Origin: Oscillospiraceae bacterium
Lineage (GTDB): Bacteria > Bacillota > Clostridia > Oscillospirales > Oscillospiraceae
DNA length: 64,000 nucleotides
NCBI GenBank assembly: GCA_017535865.1
Contig: JAFXTM010000006.1
Location: forward strand, 62,001-126,000
Direction of reading: 5' to 3'
Part shown: positions 47,388 to 55,782 of the stretch, piece after piece
Position numbering within the stretch: position 1 is the stretch's first letter
How the letters are laid out: every line of letters begins with the position of its first letter
Translations under genes and position numbers: made by a program
Notes under the pieces: model-generated
What the model saw: the letters and a program-made list of their open reading frames with translations, nothing else
What the model was told of the DNA's origin: nothing
Database searches by the model: none

Positions 47388-47419
47388 AAAAAACGACGTC
47401 AATTTCGACGTCGTTTTTC
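47388..47419 (-). terminator. Terminator of ArsB/NhaD-type permease gene
   Basis: AAACGACGTC, loop AATTTC, GACGTCGTTT with A and T tracts, 9 bases past the permease stop codon. Confidence 0.9.
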
Positions 47420-47428
47420 ATCCAATCA

Positions 47429-48703
47429 TCAAGCCCAGACAAGCCAGATCACCAGCGCGCCTGAAGCAGCGGCAATCAACGTAAAAGGAACGCCGATACG
47501 CAGAAAATCCTGCGTGGACACCTTGTATCCCTCTTTCTGGAGTATGCCGATGCCCGCGATGTTTGCAGAAGCGCCGACCGGCGTAATGTTTCCGCCGAGT
47601 GTGGCGCCGATGAGAAGGCCAAAAGCGAAAAGGTATGGTTCGATGCCGAGTAGCGCAGCGATACCGCTTACGACCGGCAGCATGGTAGCCACATATGGAA
47701 TGTTGTCTATAAATGCGCTGAAAAGAACAGAAACGGAAACAATGACAATATAGGTGACCAGTTTTGACCCGCCGCCTATTGTGACGAACAGCTCTGCGAT
47801 CGCCTCAATGACGCCAGCCTGAGTGATGCCTTCAATCACCATGAAAAGGCCGGCCAGAAGCAGCAATGTTTTATAATCGATCGCTTTCAGGACAGAGTTA
47901 AGCAAGTCGCCGGAACGCTGGCGAAGAGATTCGTAGATGATCCCAATCACAGCCATCGCACAGCATATAAGGCCGTTTGTGAGCTCAGGCTTGTTTTTGA
48001 ACTGGGACGCAATGATCAGCAGAACGACTGTGCCGGTCATCAGGATTGTCGGCATAAAGTCGGAGACAGGTGTTTTTACCTCGGCGCTGACTTTTTGTTT
48101 ATCCTTTCTGAAGATCCAAAGCAGAACCGGCAACGTAAGGAGAGCGCCGACCTCAACTGCCCAAGCGATACCGATACGGCCCTTGAACCAGAAAAAGTCA
48201 TTGAAGCTCATATCCATATATCCGGCGAGCAGAATGGATGTGGTGTCTCCCACGAGGGTCGCTGCGCCCTGCAGATTGCTGGACACGGCGATCGCGATTA
48301 TCAAGGGGATCGGATTTGTCTTGAGTTGTCTTGCGACTGCCAGCCCGACAGGTGCAACCATCAGCACGGTTGCCACATTGTCAACAAAAGCGGATATTAC
48401 GCCGGAGAAAACGCTCAGCACGACGGCGGCCCATTGAACGGTGGGCACCTTCTGAAGAAGCTTTTCGGCCATCAGCGCGGGCATCTGGCTCTGGATAAAC
48501 AGCTCGACCGTGGCCATCGTGCCGCTTAGCATCATCAAAACATTCCAGTTGATCGCTTTCAATGCCTCAAGCGGAGACAATAACCGCATAAAGATGAACA
48601 CAAAGGCAGCTGCCAGCGCAATGATCCAACGGTGTTCCGCAAACACCAGCAGAAGCGCATACATAACGCCAAACAAAACAAGCGCAAGGATCATGGGGTC
48701 CAT
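47429..48703 (-). CDS. ArsB/NhaD-family permease under Mn2+ riboswitch
   Basis: 424-residue integral membrane protein of the ArsB/NhaD (ion transporter) superfamily with about 11 helices. Two repeated halves each carry an asparagine/proline re-entrant-type segment (AFVDNVATVLMVAP near residue 104 and SAFIDNIPYVATMLPV near residue 320). It is preceded by a yybP-ykoY leader, which suggests a link with manganese or general metal homeostasis; the transported ion cannot be read from sequence. The ATG at 48703 (MDPMILALVLF) has GGAGG seven bases upstream; an extra 14-residue extension to 48745 is not favoured. Confidence 0.87.
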   Translation of the reverse strand: MDPMILALVLFGVMYALLLVFAEHRWIIALAAAFVFIFMRLLSPLEALKAINWNVLMMLSGTMATVELFIQSQMPALMAEKLLQKVPTVQWAAVVLSVFSGVISAFVDNVATVLMVAPVGLAVARQLKTNPIPLIIAIAVSSNLQGAATLVGDTTSILLAGYMDMSFNDFFWFKGRIGIAWAVEVGALLTLPVLLWIFRKDKQKVSAEVKTPVSDFMPTILMTGTVVLLIIASQFKNKPELTNGLICCAMAVIGIIYESLRQRSGDLLNSVLKAIDYKTLLLLAGLFMVIEGITQAGVIEAIAELFVTIGGGSKLVTYIVIVSVSVLFSAFIDNIPYVATMLPVVSGIAALLGIEPYLFAFGLLIGATLGGNITPVGASANIAGIGILQKEGYKVSTQDFLRIGVPFTLIAAASGALVIWLVWA

Positions 48704-48721
48704 AGTACTTCCTCCAAATAT

Positions 48722-48748
48722 GAAAACAGGTATGGCGGCGGCCATACC
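48722..48748 (-). terminator. Expression-platform terminator of the yybP-ykoY leader
   Basis: GGTATGGC, loop CGCC, GCCATACC (48748-48729) followed by TGTTTTC on the minus strand, between the aptamer and the permease ribosome site. It fits an ON-type switch in which ligand binding prevents termination. Confidence 0.7.
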
Positions 48749-48790
48749 AGCAAAAAGTATCTTTCACCCATGTATGACCATGTTGCCCTA

Positions 48791-48874
48791 CATGAGTCTC
48801 GCAATTTAAAGAACACCGGGTATCAAAACCGTGTTGACGGCGTTCTGCGATCTCTCGCCTGTTACTCCCTCATG
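48791..48874 (-). promoter_or_regulatory. yybP-ykoY (Mn2+-sensing) riboswitch aptamer
   Basis: P1 pairs CATGAG (48874-48869) with CTCATG (48796-48791). Loop L1 reads GGGAGTAAC, close to the family GGGGAGTAGC; the P2-P3 junction has CGCCGTCAACACGG, close to CGUCAA; and the L3 side reads TTGCGAGACTCATG, matching the conserved GCNAGACC element before P1. These cross-helix elements bind Mn2+ in known members. It is followed by a terminator and the ArsB/NhaD-type permease. Confidence 0.85.
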
Positions 48875-48883
48875 ACAAATCAT

Positions 48884-48912
48884 TTTATAACACATTTTTT
48901 CCCTGCCGTCAA
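48884..48912 (-). promoter_or_regulatory. Promoter of riboswitch-permease transcript
   Basis: TTGACG (48912-48907), 17-base spacer, TATAAA (48889-48884), directly upstream of the aptamer. Confidence 0.87.
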
Positions 48913-48930
48913 GAAAAGACAGCGAAGGAA

Positions 48931-48962
48931 AACGGCCCTCCGAAGAAAGCGGGAGGGCCGTT
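48931..48962 (-). terminator. Terminator of the oxidoreductase gene
   Basis: AACGGCCCTCC pairs with GGAGGGCCGTT around a 10-base loop, followed by TTTTCC on the minus strand, about 20 bases past the stop codon at 48983. Confidence 0.87.
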
Positions 48963-48982
48963 ATGCGGCATTCTACGGGATC

Positions 48983-51724
48983 TTATTTCTTTCTGTTGCG
49001 GCGAATGCGGATCTCGCGTTTGAGCGCATAGGGTCCGATCGCTTTGAGCTTGTCCTCGGCCTTGAACATCACGGAGCATTCCGGATGGTCGCGGTGAAGA
49101 TGAATCGCGTCGAATTCACACTTTGTTGTGCAGAGGCCGCAGCCGATGCACTGATTCTCGTCAACTTCCGTTGCTCCGCAGCCAAGGCAGCGGGCTGCCT
49201 CCTTCTTCACCTGTTCCTCCGTGAAGGTCAGGCGATCATTTCGAAAGCTCTTCGCTTTCGCCGGATCATGCAGCACAGCCTGGCGCTGCGCGTGGTCATA
49301 ATCCATCGGGATGACGGCGCTGCTCTTGTCCAGTTCAACAAACTGACGCAGATTACGCCAGATCAGCAAATCCTGACCAGGCTGGACAAAGCGGTGGATC
49401 GATTCCGCCCCCGCACGGCCGGCAGCGATTGCATCGATCGCAAATTTAGGCCCGGAGTACACATCGCCGCCGACAAAAATGTCTTTCTGTGCGGTTTGAT
49501 AGGTCACAGCATCCGCCTCGGCCAAATCCTTCTTATTCTTCACGAGCTCACCCACATCCAGCTCGCCCCAATCGACGCGCTGACCGATCGAACCAATGAC
49601 CGTATCGATTGGAATCGTTTCAAATGCACCGGTACCCACAGGCTTGCGGCGGCCTTTCTCGTCCGGCTCACCGAGCTCCATGAGCTCCACCTTCAAGCCG
49701 ACGACCTTGTCGTTTTCTCCCAGAATCTCAACCGGCGCATTGAGGAACTTAAACTTCACGCCCTCTTCCATCGCTTCGGCAGCCTCCTCGGCGTCAGCAG
49801 GCATTTCTGCCTGAGAGCGGCGATAGACGATATAGGTTTCTTCCGCACCGAGACGGACAGCGGTGCGGCAGACGTCCATCGCGACGTTTCCCGCGCCGAT
49901 AACGGCGACTCTCTTCCCTATCTGCGGGACATTACCCATATTGACCTCACGCAGGAAGTCAACGCCGCCCCAGACACCCTTAAGCTCCTCGCCGGGAATG
50001 CCGATAGAGGAAGATTTCTGCGCGCCGATGGCAACGTAAAACGCCTTGTAGCCCTGCTCGCGGAGCTGGGCGATCGTGACATCTTTGCCTACTTCGGTAT
50101 TGCACTGGAACTTAACGCCCATCTGGCGCAGCACGTCGATCTCAGCCTCGATCACGTCGCGCTCGAGACGGAAGGACGGGATACCATGGGTCAGCATCCC
50201 GCCGGGGGCCGGGTTTCGGTCAAAGACAGTAACATTCTCGTAGCCCATGTTGGCGAGATAGAAGGCACAGCTCATGCCGGCGGGACCGGCGCCGATAACG
50301 GCTATCTTTTCAGGATAACGGAAATTCACATCAGGTTTGAAGTTTTTGACCGGCGGGATGTAGCGGTTCTCTGCCTTGAGCTCCAATTCCGCCACAAACT
50401 TCTTCACCTCGTCGATGGCAACCGCATGGTCCACGTTCCCGCGGGTGCAAGCTTCCTCGCAGCGGCGATTACAGATAGAACCGCAGACGGCCGGGAAGGG
50501 GTTGTCCTGCTTGATGAGCTTGAGAGCGTCGAGATAACGGCCTTGCGCCGCCATCTTCAGATAACCCTGCACGGCGATATGGGCGGGGCAGGCGGTCTTG
50601 CAGGGAGAGGTGCCGGTGTCGTAGCAGTTGATCTGGTTGGTCTTCTTGTAGTCCATGTCCCAGTGCTCAGGGCCCCAGGCGATCTCGTCCGGGAGCTCGT
50701 GCTTGGGATACGTCACCGGGCCGGTCTTTGTGCAGAGTTTCTGCCCAAGACGTGCGGCGCCAGCTGGGCAAACCTCGACGCACTTGCCGCAGGCCACACA
50801 TTTTTCTTTGTCCACATGAGCGACATAGGCGCTGCGGGACATGTTGGGTGTGTTGAAAAGCTGAGAGGTACGCAGCGCGTAGCAGACACCGGGCGCGCAG
50901 TTGCACATACCGAAGATCTTGTTCTCCCCGTCGATGTTGGTGATCTGATGCACATAGCCCAGATCCTCGGCACGCTGGAAGATGGCCAGCGCCTCCTCTT
51001 TCGTGATCGCGCGGCCCTTGCCGGTTTCAGTCAGATAATCGGCAAACTCGCCGACGCCGACACACCAGTCACCCTTGATGTCGCCCGAGCCGCGTCCCTG
51101 AATGGTCTCGGCGCGGCGGCAGGAACAAACGCCCACACCGATGTGCCCGTCATACTTCTCAAGCCAGTGGGAGATGTGCTCAATGCTGAGCGACTGGCTC
51201 TCGGCCGGAATTGCCTTTTCTACAGGGATAACATGCATGCCGATGCCGGCACCGCCGGGAGGCACCATAGGCGTAACCTTCTCGAGCGGAAGGAAGGTCA
51301 TGTTGTTGAAAAACTCCGTGACTTCGGGGTTGGTTTCCGGGATAGTGGGGTTCATATTCAGCATTTCTGCCGAGCCGGGTACATAGAAGGACAGGTAATA
51401 GAGGCGGTTCTCCCGCGTATGGGGAATGTTCTGGTCGTACTTCTCACCATAGTGATACTCCAGCAGGCCAATCACTGCCATCTCCTGCAGTACCTCATAC
51501 AGGTGTTCTTCTTCTTTTCCTGTGAGCTTCACCATGTCTTTGAGTGAGTAGGGAGTGCGCAACTTCATCTTGAGCGCTATCTCCACCATCTCATCGTTCA
51601 GGACGTTGACAAAGCCGAGATATTCCGGGCATTCCTCGTCGATTTTCTTGAGGCCGAGTTTATAGGGGATGCGGTCCGTGATCTTTTTGCCGAGCTTGAA
51701 CAGATTCTCTCTATTTGTTACCAC
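48983..51724 (-). CDS. FAD-dependent oxidoreductase with Fe-S clusters (GltD-like fusion)
   Basis: 913 residues. From N to C: a winged-helix-like segment (about 25-90); a region with CSCRRAE, CNCAPGVC and ferredoxin CVACGKCVEVCP; a GltD-type cysteine-rich linker (CKTACPAHIAVQGYLK, CGSICNRRCEEAC); a GltD-like FAD/NAD(P) module (VIGAGPAGMSCAFYLA, then VIGAGNVAMDVCRTAVRLGA and FVGGDVYSGPKFAIDAIAAG); and a C-terminal 4Fe-4S motif CIGCGLCTTKCEFDAIHL. It is much longer than glutamate synthase small subunit; electron bifurcation or ferredoxin-NAD(P) chemistry is possible but unproven. Start at GTG 51724, seven bases after AGGAGGG; the longer frame to 51775 is less likely. Confidence 0.87.
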   Translation of the reverse strand: MVTNRENLFKLGKKITDRIPYKLGLKKIDEECPEYLGFVNVLNDEMVEIALKMKLRTPYSLKDMVKLTGKEEEHLYEVLQEMAVIGLLEYHYGEKYDQNIPHTRENRLYYLSFYVPGSAEMLNMNPTIPETNPEVTEFFNNMTFLPLEKVTPMVPPGGAGIGMHVIPVEKAIPAESQSLSIEHISHWLEKYDGHIGVGVCSCRRAETIQGRGSGDIKGDWCVGVGEFADYLTETGKGRAITKEEALAIFQRAEDLGYVHQITNIDGENKIFGMCNCAPGVCYALRTSQLFNTPNMSRSAYVAHVDKEKCVACGKCVEVCPAGAARLGQKLCTKTGPVTYPKHELPDEIAWGPEHWDMDYKKTNQINCYDTGTSPCKTACPAHIAVQGYLKMAAQGRYLDALKLIKQDNPFPAVCGSICNRRCEEACTRGNVDHAVAIDEVKKFVAELELKAENRYIPPVKNFKPDVNFRYPEKIAVIGAGPAGMSCAFYLANMGYENVTVFDRNPAPGGMLTHGIPSFRLERDVIEAEIDVLRQMGVKFQCNTEVGKDVTIAQLREQGYKAFYVAIGAQKSSSIGIPGEELKGVWGGVDFLREVNMGNVPQIGKRVAVIGAGNVAMDVCRTAVRLGAEETYIVYRRSQAEMPADAEEAAEAMEEGVKFKFLNAPVEILGENDKVVGLKVELMELGEPDEKGRRKPVGTGAFETIPIDTVIGSIGQRVDWGELDVGELVKNKKDLAEADAVTYQTAQKDIFVGGDVYSGPKFAIDAIAAGRAGAESIHRFVQPGQDLLIWRNLRQFVELDKSSAVIPMDYDHAQRQAVLHDPAKAKSFRNDRLTFTEEQVKKEAARCLGCGATEVDENQCIGCGLCTTKCEFDAIHLHRDHPECSVMFKAEDKLKAIGPYALKREIRIRRNRKK

Positions 51725-51765
51725 GTTATTCCCTCCTAACAGCATGGTAAAGATCAAACATATAT

Positions 51766-51794
51766 ATTTTAACACAGTTTTCCGCCCTTGTCAC
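51766..51794 (-). promoter_or_regulatory. Promoter of oxidoreductase gene
   Basis: GTGACA (51794-51789), 17-base spacer, TAAAAT (51771-51766). Just upstream lies an inverted repeat CAGTCA/TGACTG (51795-51815), a possible operator, flanked by two TGTCAC copies. Confidence 0.6.
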
Positions 51795-51835
51795 CAGTCA
51801 ATTCCCCCCTGACTGTCACAGGTGAGACAAAGGCA

Positions 51836-51859
51836 GCGCCTCGGATAAAACCGAGGCGC
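51836..51859 (-). terminator. Terminator of glycogen cluster
   Basis: GCGCCTCGG, loop ATAAAA, CCGAGGCGC, 5 bases past the GH13 stop; downstream T-tract is weak (TGCCTTTG). Confidence 0.7.
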
Positions 51860-51864
51860 CAAGA

Positions 51865-54246
51865 TTAAAGTTCGATATAACGAGCCGTTTCGGCTTCGAT
51901 CCGCCCGTGATACATACCGTGTCCGGCGGCTCCGCAGTCAACTGTGAAATCCACGGCCTTCTTCGCGCGGTTGACCGCGATCAGCCAGGCGCTGTTCGAT
52001 GCGGAAAGTCCAAAGACATCTTTGCCGTCCCGGACCCAGCGGAGGATCAGGAGCACGTTCTCTGAGGCGGCCATAAAGCGCGCATCGCCTGTGGAAAGCG
52101 CTTCGGATGCATTCCGACGAGATGCCAAACCCGCATACCAGTCATGAAGATCATGTCTCTGTTCCCGGAAAGGAAGTCGGTTGAAGGGGTCTCCTACTCC
52201 GCACATTCCCTGTTCGTCCCCATAATAGATACTCGGCACGCCCGGTAAAGCAAACTGGATCGCGGAGCAAAGCTTTTCCAGTATGACCGCATGCTCCAGG
52301 CTTTCTTCGCTGAACGGCAGAGCGAGCTGTTCCTCTCGGCTCAAGTCCTTGATAATCACGTTTGTTGCCAACGCCGAACGAAGCCGTTCCACATCGTGAG
52401 AACCAAGCAGATTCATGAGCGAATAATACATGGGTTTGGGATAGTTCAACTGCTGACCGATCAGAAAATCGCGAAGCTCATACGCGTTCAAGCGACCATG
52501 GGCAAAGCCCAGGACTGTCTTGCGCAGAGGATAGTTCATCACCGAGTCGAGCGAATATCCGAGCGCATAATTGCGCCTCCCGCCATAGCTCTCCTTGATG
52601 ACCGCATCCTCCCAGACTTCTCCGAGCACGAGCGCCTCGGGATTCTCGGCTTTCGAGGCGTTGCGGATAAGAGCAAGCACTTCATCCGGCAGTTCGTCCG
52701 CGACGTCGAGACGCCAGCCGGAAGCCCCGCGTCGCAGCCAGGTCTTTACTACTGCGTCCTTCCCCGTGATCACATAATTCTGCCATTTCGGATTCGTCTC
52801 ATCCACCTCGGGCAAATCCTTGAAACCCCACCAGCACCGGTACTCTGTTGGATACGTACGGAAATCATACCAGGAATAATAGGGAGAATCCTTCCCCTGC
52901 CATGCGCCTTTACCGGGATAGTTGCCGAAACGGTTGAAATAGCGGCTGTCTGCCCCGGTATGGGAGAACACCCCGTCCAACACAATGCGGATACCCATTT
53001 CCTTTGCTTTTTGGCACAGGCGGCTCAGGTCTTCGTTCGTTCCCAGGATCGGATCGACATTCAAATAATCGGAAGTATCATAGCGATGGTTGGAGCGTGA
53101 CTCCACAATGGGGTTGAGATAGAGGACCCCAACCCCCAGCGCGTGAAGATAAGGCAGTTTCTCTTCAATGCCTTTCAGCGTTCCGCCATAAAAATCGTCC
53201 GGGCAATAATCCTTCTCAAAGGGACGCGGCGTATGACGCACAGGCTCATCCAGGCTGGCATGCAGCTCCGGGTTTTGCCCAAGGCGGCGGTGATAGGCGA
53301 TCCCCTTCTCCGCCGTGTCGTCCATGCTGAATGCAAAGCGATCGGGAAAAATCTGGTACATCACACAGCGGCGAAACCAGGCGGGCGTCTCAAATTCTTT
53401 TTTATAAACAGTCAGGCGAAAGCCTGTCGCCTCGTAGCCATATAGCTTTCCGTGCAGGCCGCTCTCATCCGCGCAAAACCAGTGGGAGCCGTTCGTCGTT
53501 TCGATCTGGAAGTAATACCAGAGAGCACAGGGCTCATCAGGAACCCTTATGCCGACCGTGAAACGATCGCCGAGTTCCGCCATGGGATATTGACGATACA
53601 GATTATCCCCGGTCAGGATCAGCGTCGCTTTTTCGGCTCGTCCGCCAAGACGGCGCAGCGTAAACTGTACGCGCGTCCCCTCCGTCACCGCGCCGACCGG
53701 ATTGCGATAAGCTGGATCCAGCACATTATGCTCGACAGCCAGCACGCTTGTCCAGCAGCCGCGCAGAAGACTGATGACGTGGGCCGTCCGCGGCTGAAGC
53801 GTATAGACCTGCCCGACCTCCGCGCCGAAACAGGCGAGATTCTCACAACAGCGCGCGGTGACCTGATAGGCATCATTCAGAGGAAGCTGTCCATCATCCA
53901 TCAATAGACGCATCAGTTCAGGCGCCGCCAGAGGGTTCTCTTCCTCGTGATAAAACTCCCAGATCCGCTCAAGCGGCAGACCGCGGCGCCGGCAAAGCTC
54001 GGCCGCGGCAGAGCTGGAAGCCGCGGCCTGAAAATACTGCTGTGTCAGAGACGGACATTGAGAGGAGCGAAGCAACTCGCACAGCTTCTCGTCTCCGCCT
54101 TCCGGGATCCAGCGCTCATTTTTTCTGCGGGCCAGGACCATGCGCCGTCCCTCATAGGCGATAGAGAGCGTATAGTCGCTGTCCCAGCACTCCCGATAGC
54201 TGCCGCCGAAGAAGACCTGATAAAGGCTCTCTTTTACAGCATCCAT
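51865..54246 (-). CDS. GH13 alpha-glucan hydrolase (neopullulanase/cyclomaltodextrinase type)
   Basis: 793-residue glycoside hydrolase family 13 enzyme. Residues 1-180 form an unusual, poorly recognised N-terminal region; a CBM34-like starch-binding domain follows (about 185-300), then the catalytic barrel. Catalytic residues are in GWRLDVADE (Asp near 510), LGEVWED (Glu near 540) and LLGSHDVER (Asp near 615). The CBM34 and MYQIFPDRF element point to neopullulanase or maltogenic-amylase activity on glycogen or maltodextrins. No signal peptide, so it is probably intracellular. Overlaps the 3' end of glgA by 13 bases. Confidence 0.87.
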   Translation of the reverse strand: MDAVKESLYQVFFGGSYRECWDSDYTLSIAYEGRRMVLARRKNERWIPEGGDEKLCELLRSSQCPSLTQQYFQAAASSSAAAELCRRRGLPLERIWEFYHEEENPLAAPELMRLLMDDGQLPLNDAYQVTARCCENLACFGAEVGQVYTLQPRTAHVISLLRGCWTSVLAVEHNVLDPAYRNPVGAVTEGTRVQFTLRRLGGRAEKATLILTGDNLYRQYPMAELGDRFTVGIRVPDEPCALWYYFQIETTNGSHWFCADESGLHGKLYGYEATGFRLTVYKKEFETPAWFRRCVMYQIFPDRFAFSMDDTAEKGIAYHRRLGQNPELHASLDEPVRHTPRPFEKDYCPDDFYGGTLKGIEEKLPYLHALGVGVLYLNPIVESRSNHRYDTSDYLNVDPILGTNEDLSRLCQKAKEMGIRIVLDGVFSHTGADSRYFNRFGNYPGKGAWQGKDSPYYSWYDFRTYPTEYRCWWGFKDLPEVDETNPKWQNYVITGKDAVVKTWLRRGASGWRLDVADELPDEVLALIRNASKAENPEALVLGEVWEDAVIKESYGGRRNYALGYSLDSVMNYPLRKTVLGFAHGRLNAYELRDFLIGQQLNYPKPMYYSLMNLLGSHDVERLRSALATNVIIKDLSREEQLALPFSEESLEHAVILEKLCSAIQFALPGVPSIYYGDEQGMCGVGDPFNRLPFREQRHDLHDWYAGLASRRNASEALSTGDARFMAASENVLLILRWVRDGKDVFGLSASNSAWLIAVNRAKKAVDFTVDCGAAGHGMYHGRIEAETARYIEL

Positions 54247-55712
54247 ATATACAGTCTCGCGTACTCCTGCGCAGAAAGCTCAAATCCGAAATCAGCCTCC
54301 ATAGCGTTGCGGATCAAGCTGTGCATGACGGCTTCATTTTTGTAGCAGCTGAGCGCCTTGCCTACTGCGTCGCGCATCTCCCAGGCGTCAAAGTTTGCAA
54401 AGGAGAAACCGTTGCCCTCCCCGCTGTACTGGTTGTACGGCTGCACCGTGTCGCGAAGGCCTCCGGTCTCACGCACCACGGGGATCGTACCGTATCGCAT
54501 GGCGATCATCTGACTCAAGCCACAGGGCTCGAAACGGGATGGCATCAGGAAGAAGTCCGCACCCGCGTAGATCAGGTGCGCCAAGTCTTCATTATAGCCG
54601 ATATAGGAGCAAAGACGGCCCTTATAACGATATTCCGCCGCCCGCATGAAGTTTTCAAAGCGTTCGTCCCCGGTGCCGAGCAGAGCAAACTGCATGTCCT
54701 CGCGAATCATCAGATCGTCCAGCACACAGGCGACAAGATCAAAGCCCTTCTGCTCGGTCATACGCGTGACCATCGCAAAGAGCGGAACGTCCTCACGGCG
54801 TTCCAGGCCGAGACGTTCCTGCAGCGCCGCTTTGCAGACGGCCTTCCCTTTGAGGTGACCCTTGTCGAAGTGCGCAGGGATACGGCTGTCGGAACCGGGA
54901 TTGAACACGCTCTTGTCGATCCCGTTGATGATGCCGCTGAGCTGCGAGGAACGGGCGTTCAGAATGCCGTCGAGCCCCTCGCCAAAGTATGGCATCATGA
55001 TCTCTTTGGCATAACTGGGGCTGACGGTATTGATGCGGTCGGCAAAAACACATCCGGCTTTCATGAAGTTGGCGCCGCCGTTCAGTTCCACGTATTCAGA
55101 TGTATTGTACTTGTCCTCTACTCCGAGCAGGTCCTGCATTTGATCAAAGCCGCACTTTCCCTGGAAAGCAATGTTGTGGATCGTAAGAAGATATCGCAGC
55201 TTTTCCTGCATGCCGCCGACATACTGTGTCTTGCCGAGCATCGGGATCATCGCGGTGTGCCAGTCGTTGCAGTGGATCACCTCGGGAACAAAGTCCAGAT
55301 TGGGGATCGCGTCCAAAACAGCCCGTGTAAAGAAAGCATACTGTTCCAACTCAGCGTTGCCGCCGCGATATATACTGTCGCCGAAGTAGCGCTCGTTATC
55401 CACAAGATACACAGTAACGCCGTCCAGCACCAGCTTTTCTATGCCTACGTATTCGCGCCGCCAGCCCAGCTGCGCGTAAAAATAGAACATATGCTCTGCT
55501 TTGTCGTGATATTTGTTCTTGATGACACGGTGGTAAGGCGTAATGACACGGGCGTCAATGCCCAGCGCAGCAAGCGCCTTCGGAAGCGTGCCTACTACAT
55601 CCGCCAAACCGCCGGTCTTGGAAAGAGGCGCACATTCGGCGGATACCAGAAGGACGGCCGGCAGTGCATTGTGTCCGCGCTCCTTCAACATGTCTCGAAA
55701 CTCTTTTTTCAT
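54234..55712 (-). CDS. glgA: Glycogen synthase
   Basis: 492-residue GT5 ADP-glucose-dependent glucan synthase. N-terminal ADP-glucose-binding SKTGGL (Lys32), VIHCNDWHTAMIPML, the domain-linking NTVSPSYAKEI, and C-terminal FLMPSRFEPCGLSQMIAMRYGTIPVVRETGGLRDTV (catalytic Glu region). It lies between glgB and the GH13 gene; ADP-glucose pyrophosphorylase (glgC/glgD) is not in the window. Confidence 0.95.
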   Translation of the reverse strand: MKKEFRDMLKERGHNALPAVLLVSAECAPLSKTGGLADVVGTLPKALAALGIDARVITPYHRVIKNKYHDKAEHMFYFYAQLGWRREYVGIEKLVLDGVTVYLVDNERYFGDSIYRGGNAELEQYAFFTRAVLDAIPNLDFVPEVIHCNDWHTAMIPMLGKTQYVGGMQEKLRYLLTIHNIAFQGKCGFDQMQDLLGVEDKYNTSEYVELNGGANFMKAGCVFADRINTVSPSYAKEIMMPYFGEGLDGILNARSSQLSGIINGIDKSVFNPGSDSRIPAHFDKGHLKGKAVCKAALQERLGLERREDVPLFAMVTRMTEQKGFDLVACVLDDLMIREDMQFALLGTGDERFENFMRAAEYRYKGRLCSYIGYNEDLAHLIYAGADFFLMPSRFEPCGLSQMIAMRYGTIPVVRETGGLRDTVQPYNQYSGEGNGFSFANFDAWEMRDAVGKALSCYKNEAVMHSLIRNAMEADFGFELSAQEYARLYIWML

Positions 55713-55782
55713 GTTATTTCTCCAATCTGTCGTCTGTTATTTTTCCGCAGACGTCCGCGGGGAAATGCAGTTATAAAAAGAC

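Noticed and set aside
48632..51547. 971-codon open frame on the plus strand
   Set aside because: It is antisense to the clearly conserved FAD/Fe-S oxidoreductase and continues across the riboswitch and promoter region. It has no ribosome site and no family features.
55713..55782. Terminator between glgB and glgA
   Set aside because: A short CCGC/GCGG palindrome is present but has no T-run on the minus strand, so it does not look like an intrinsic terminator.
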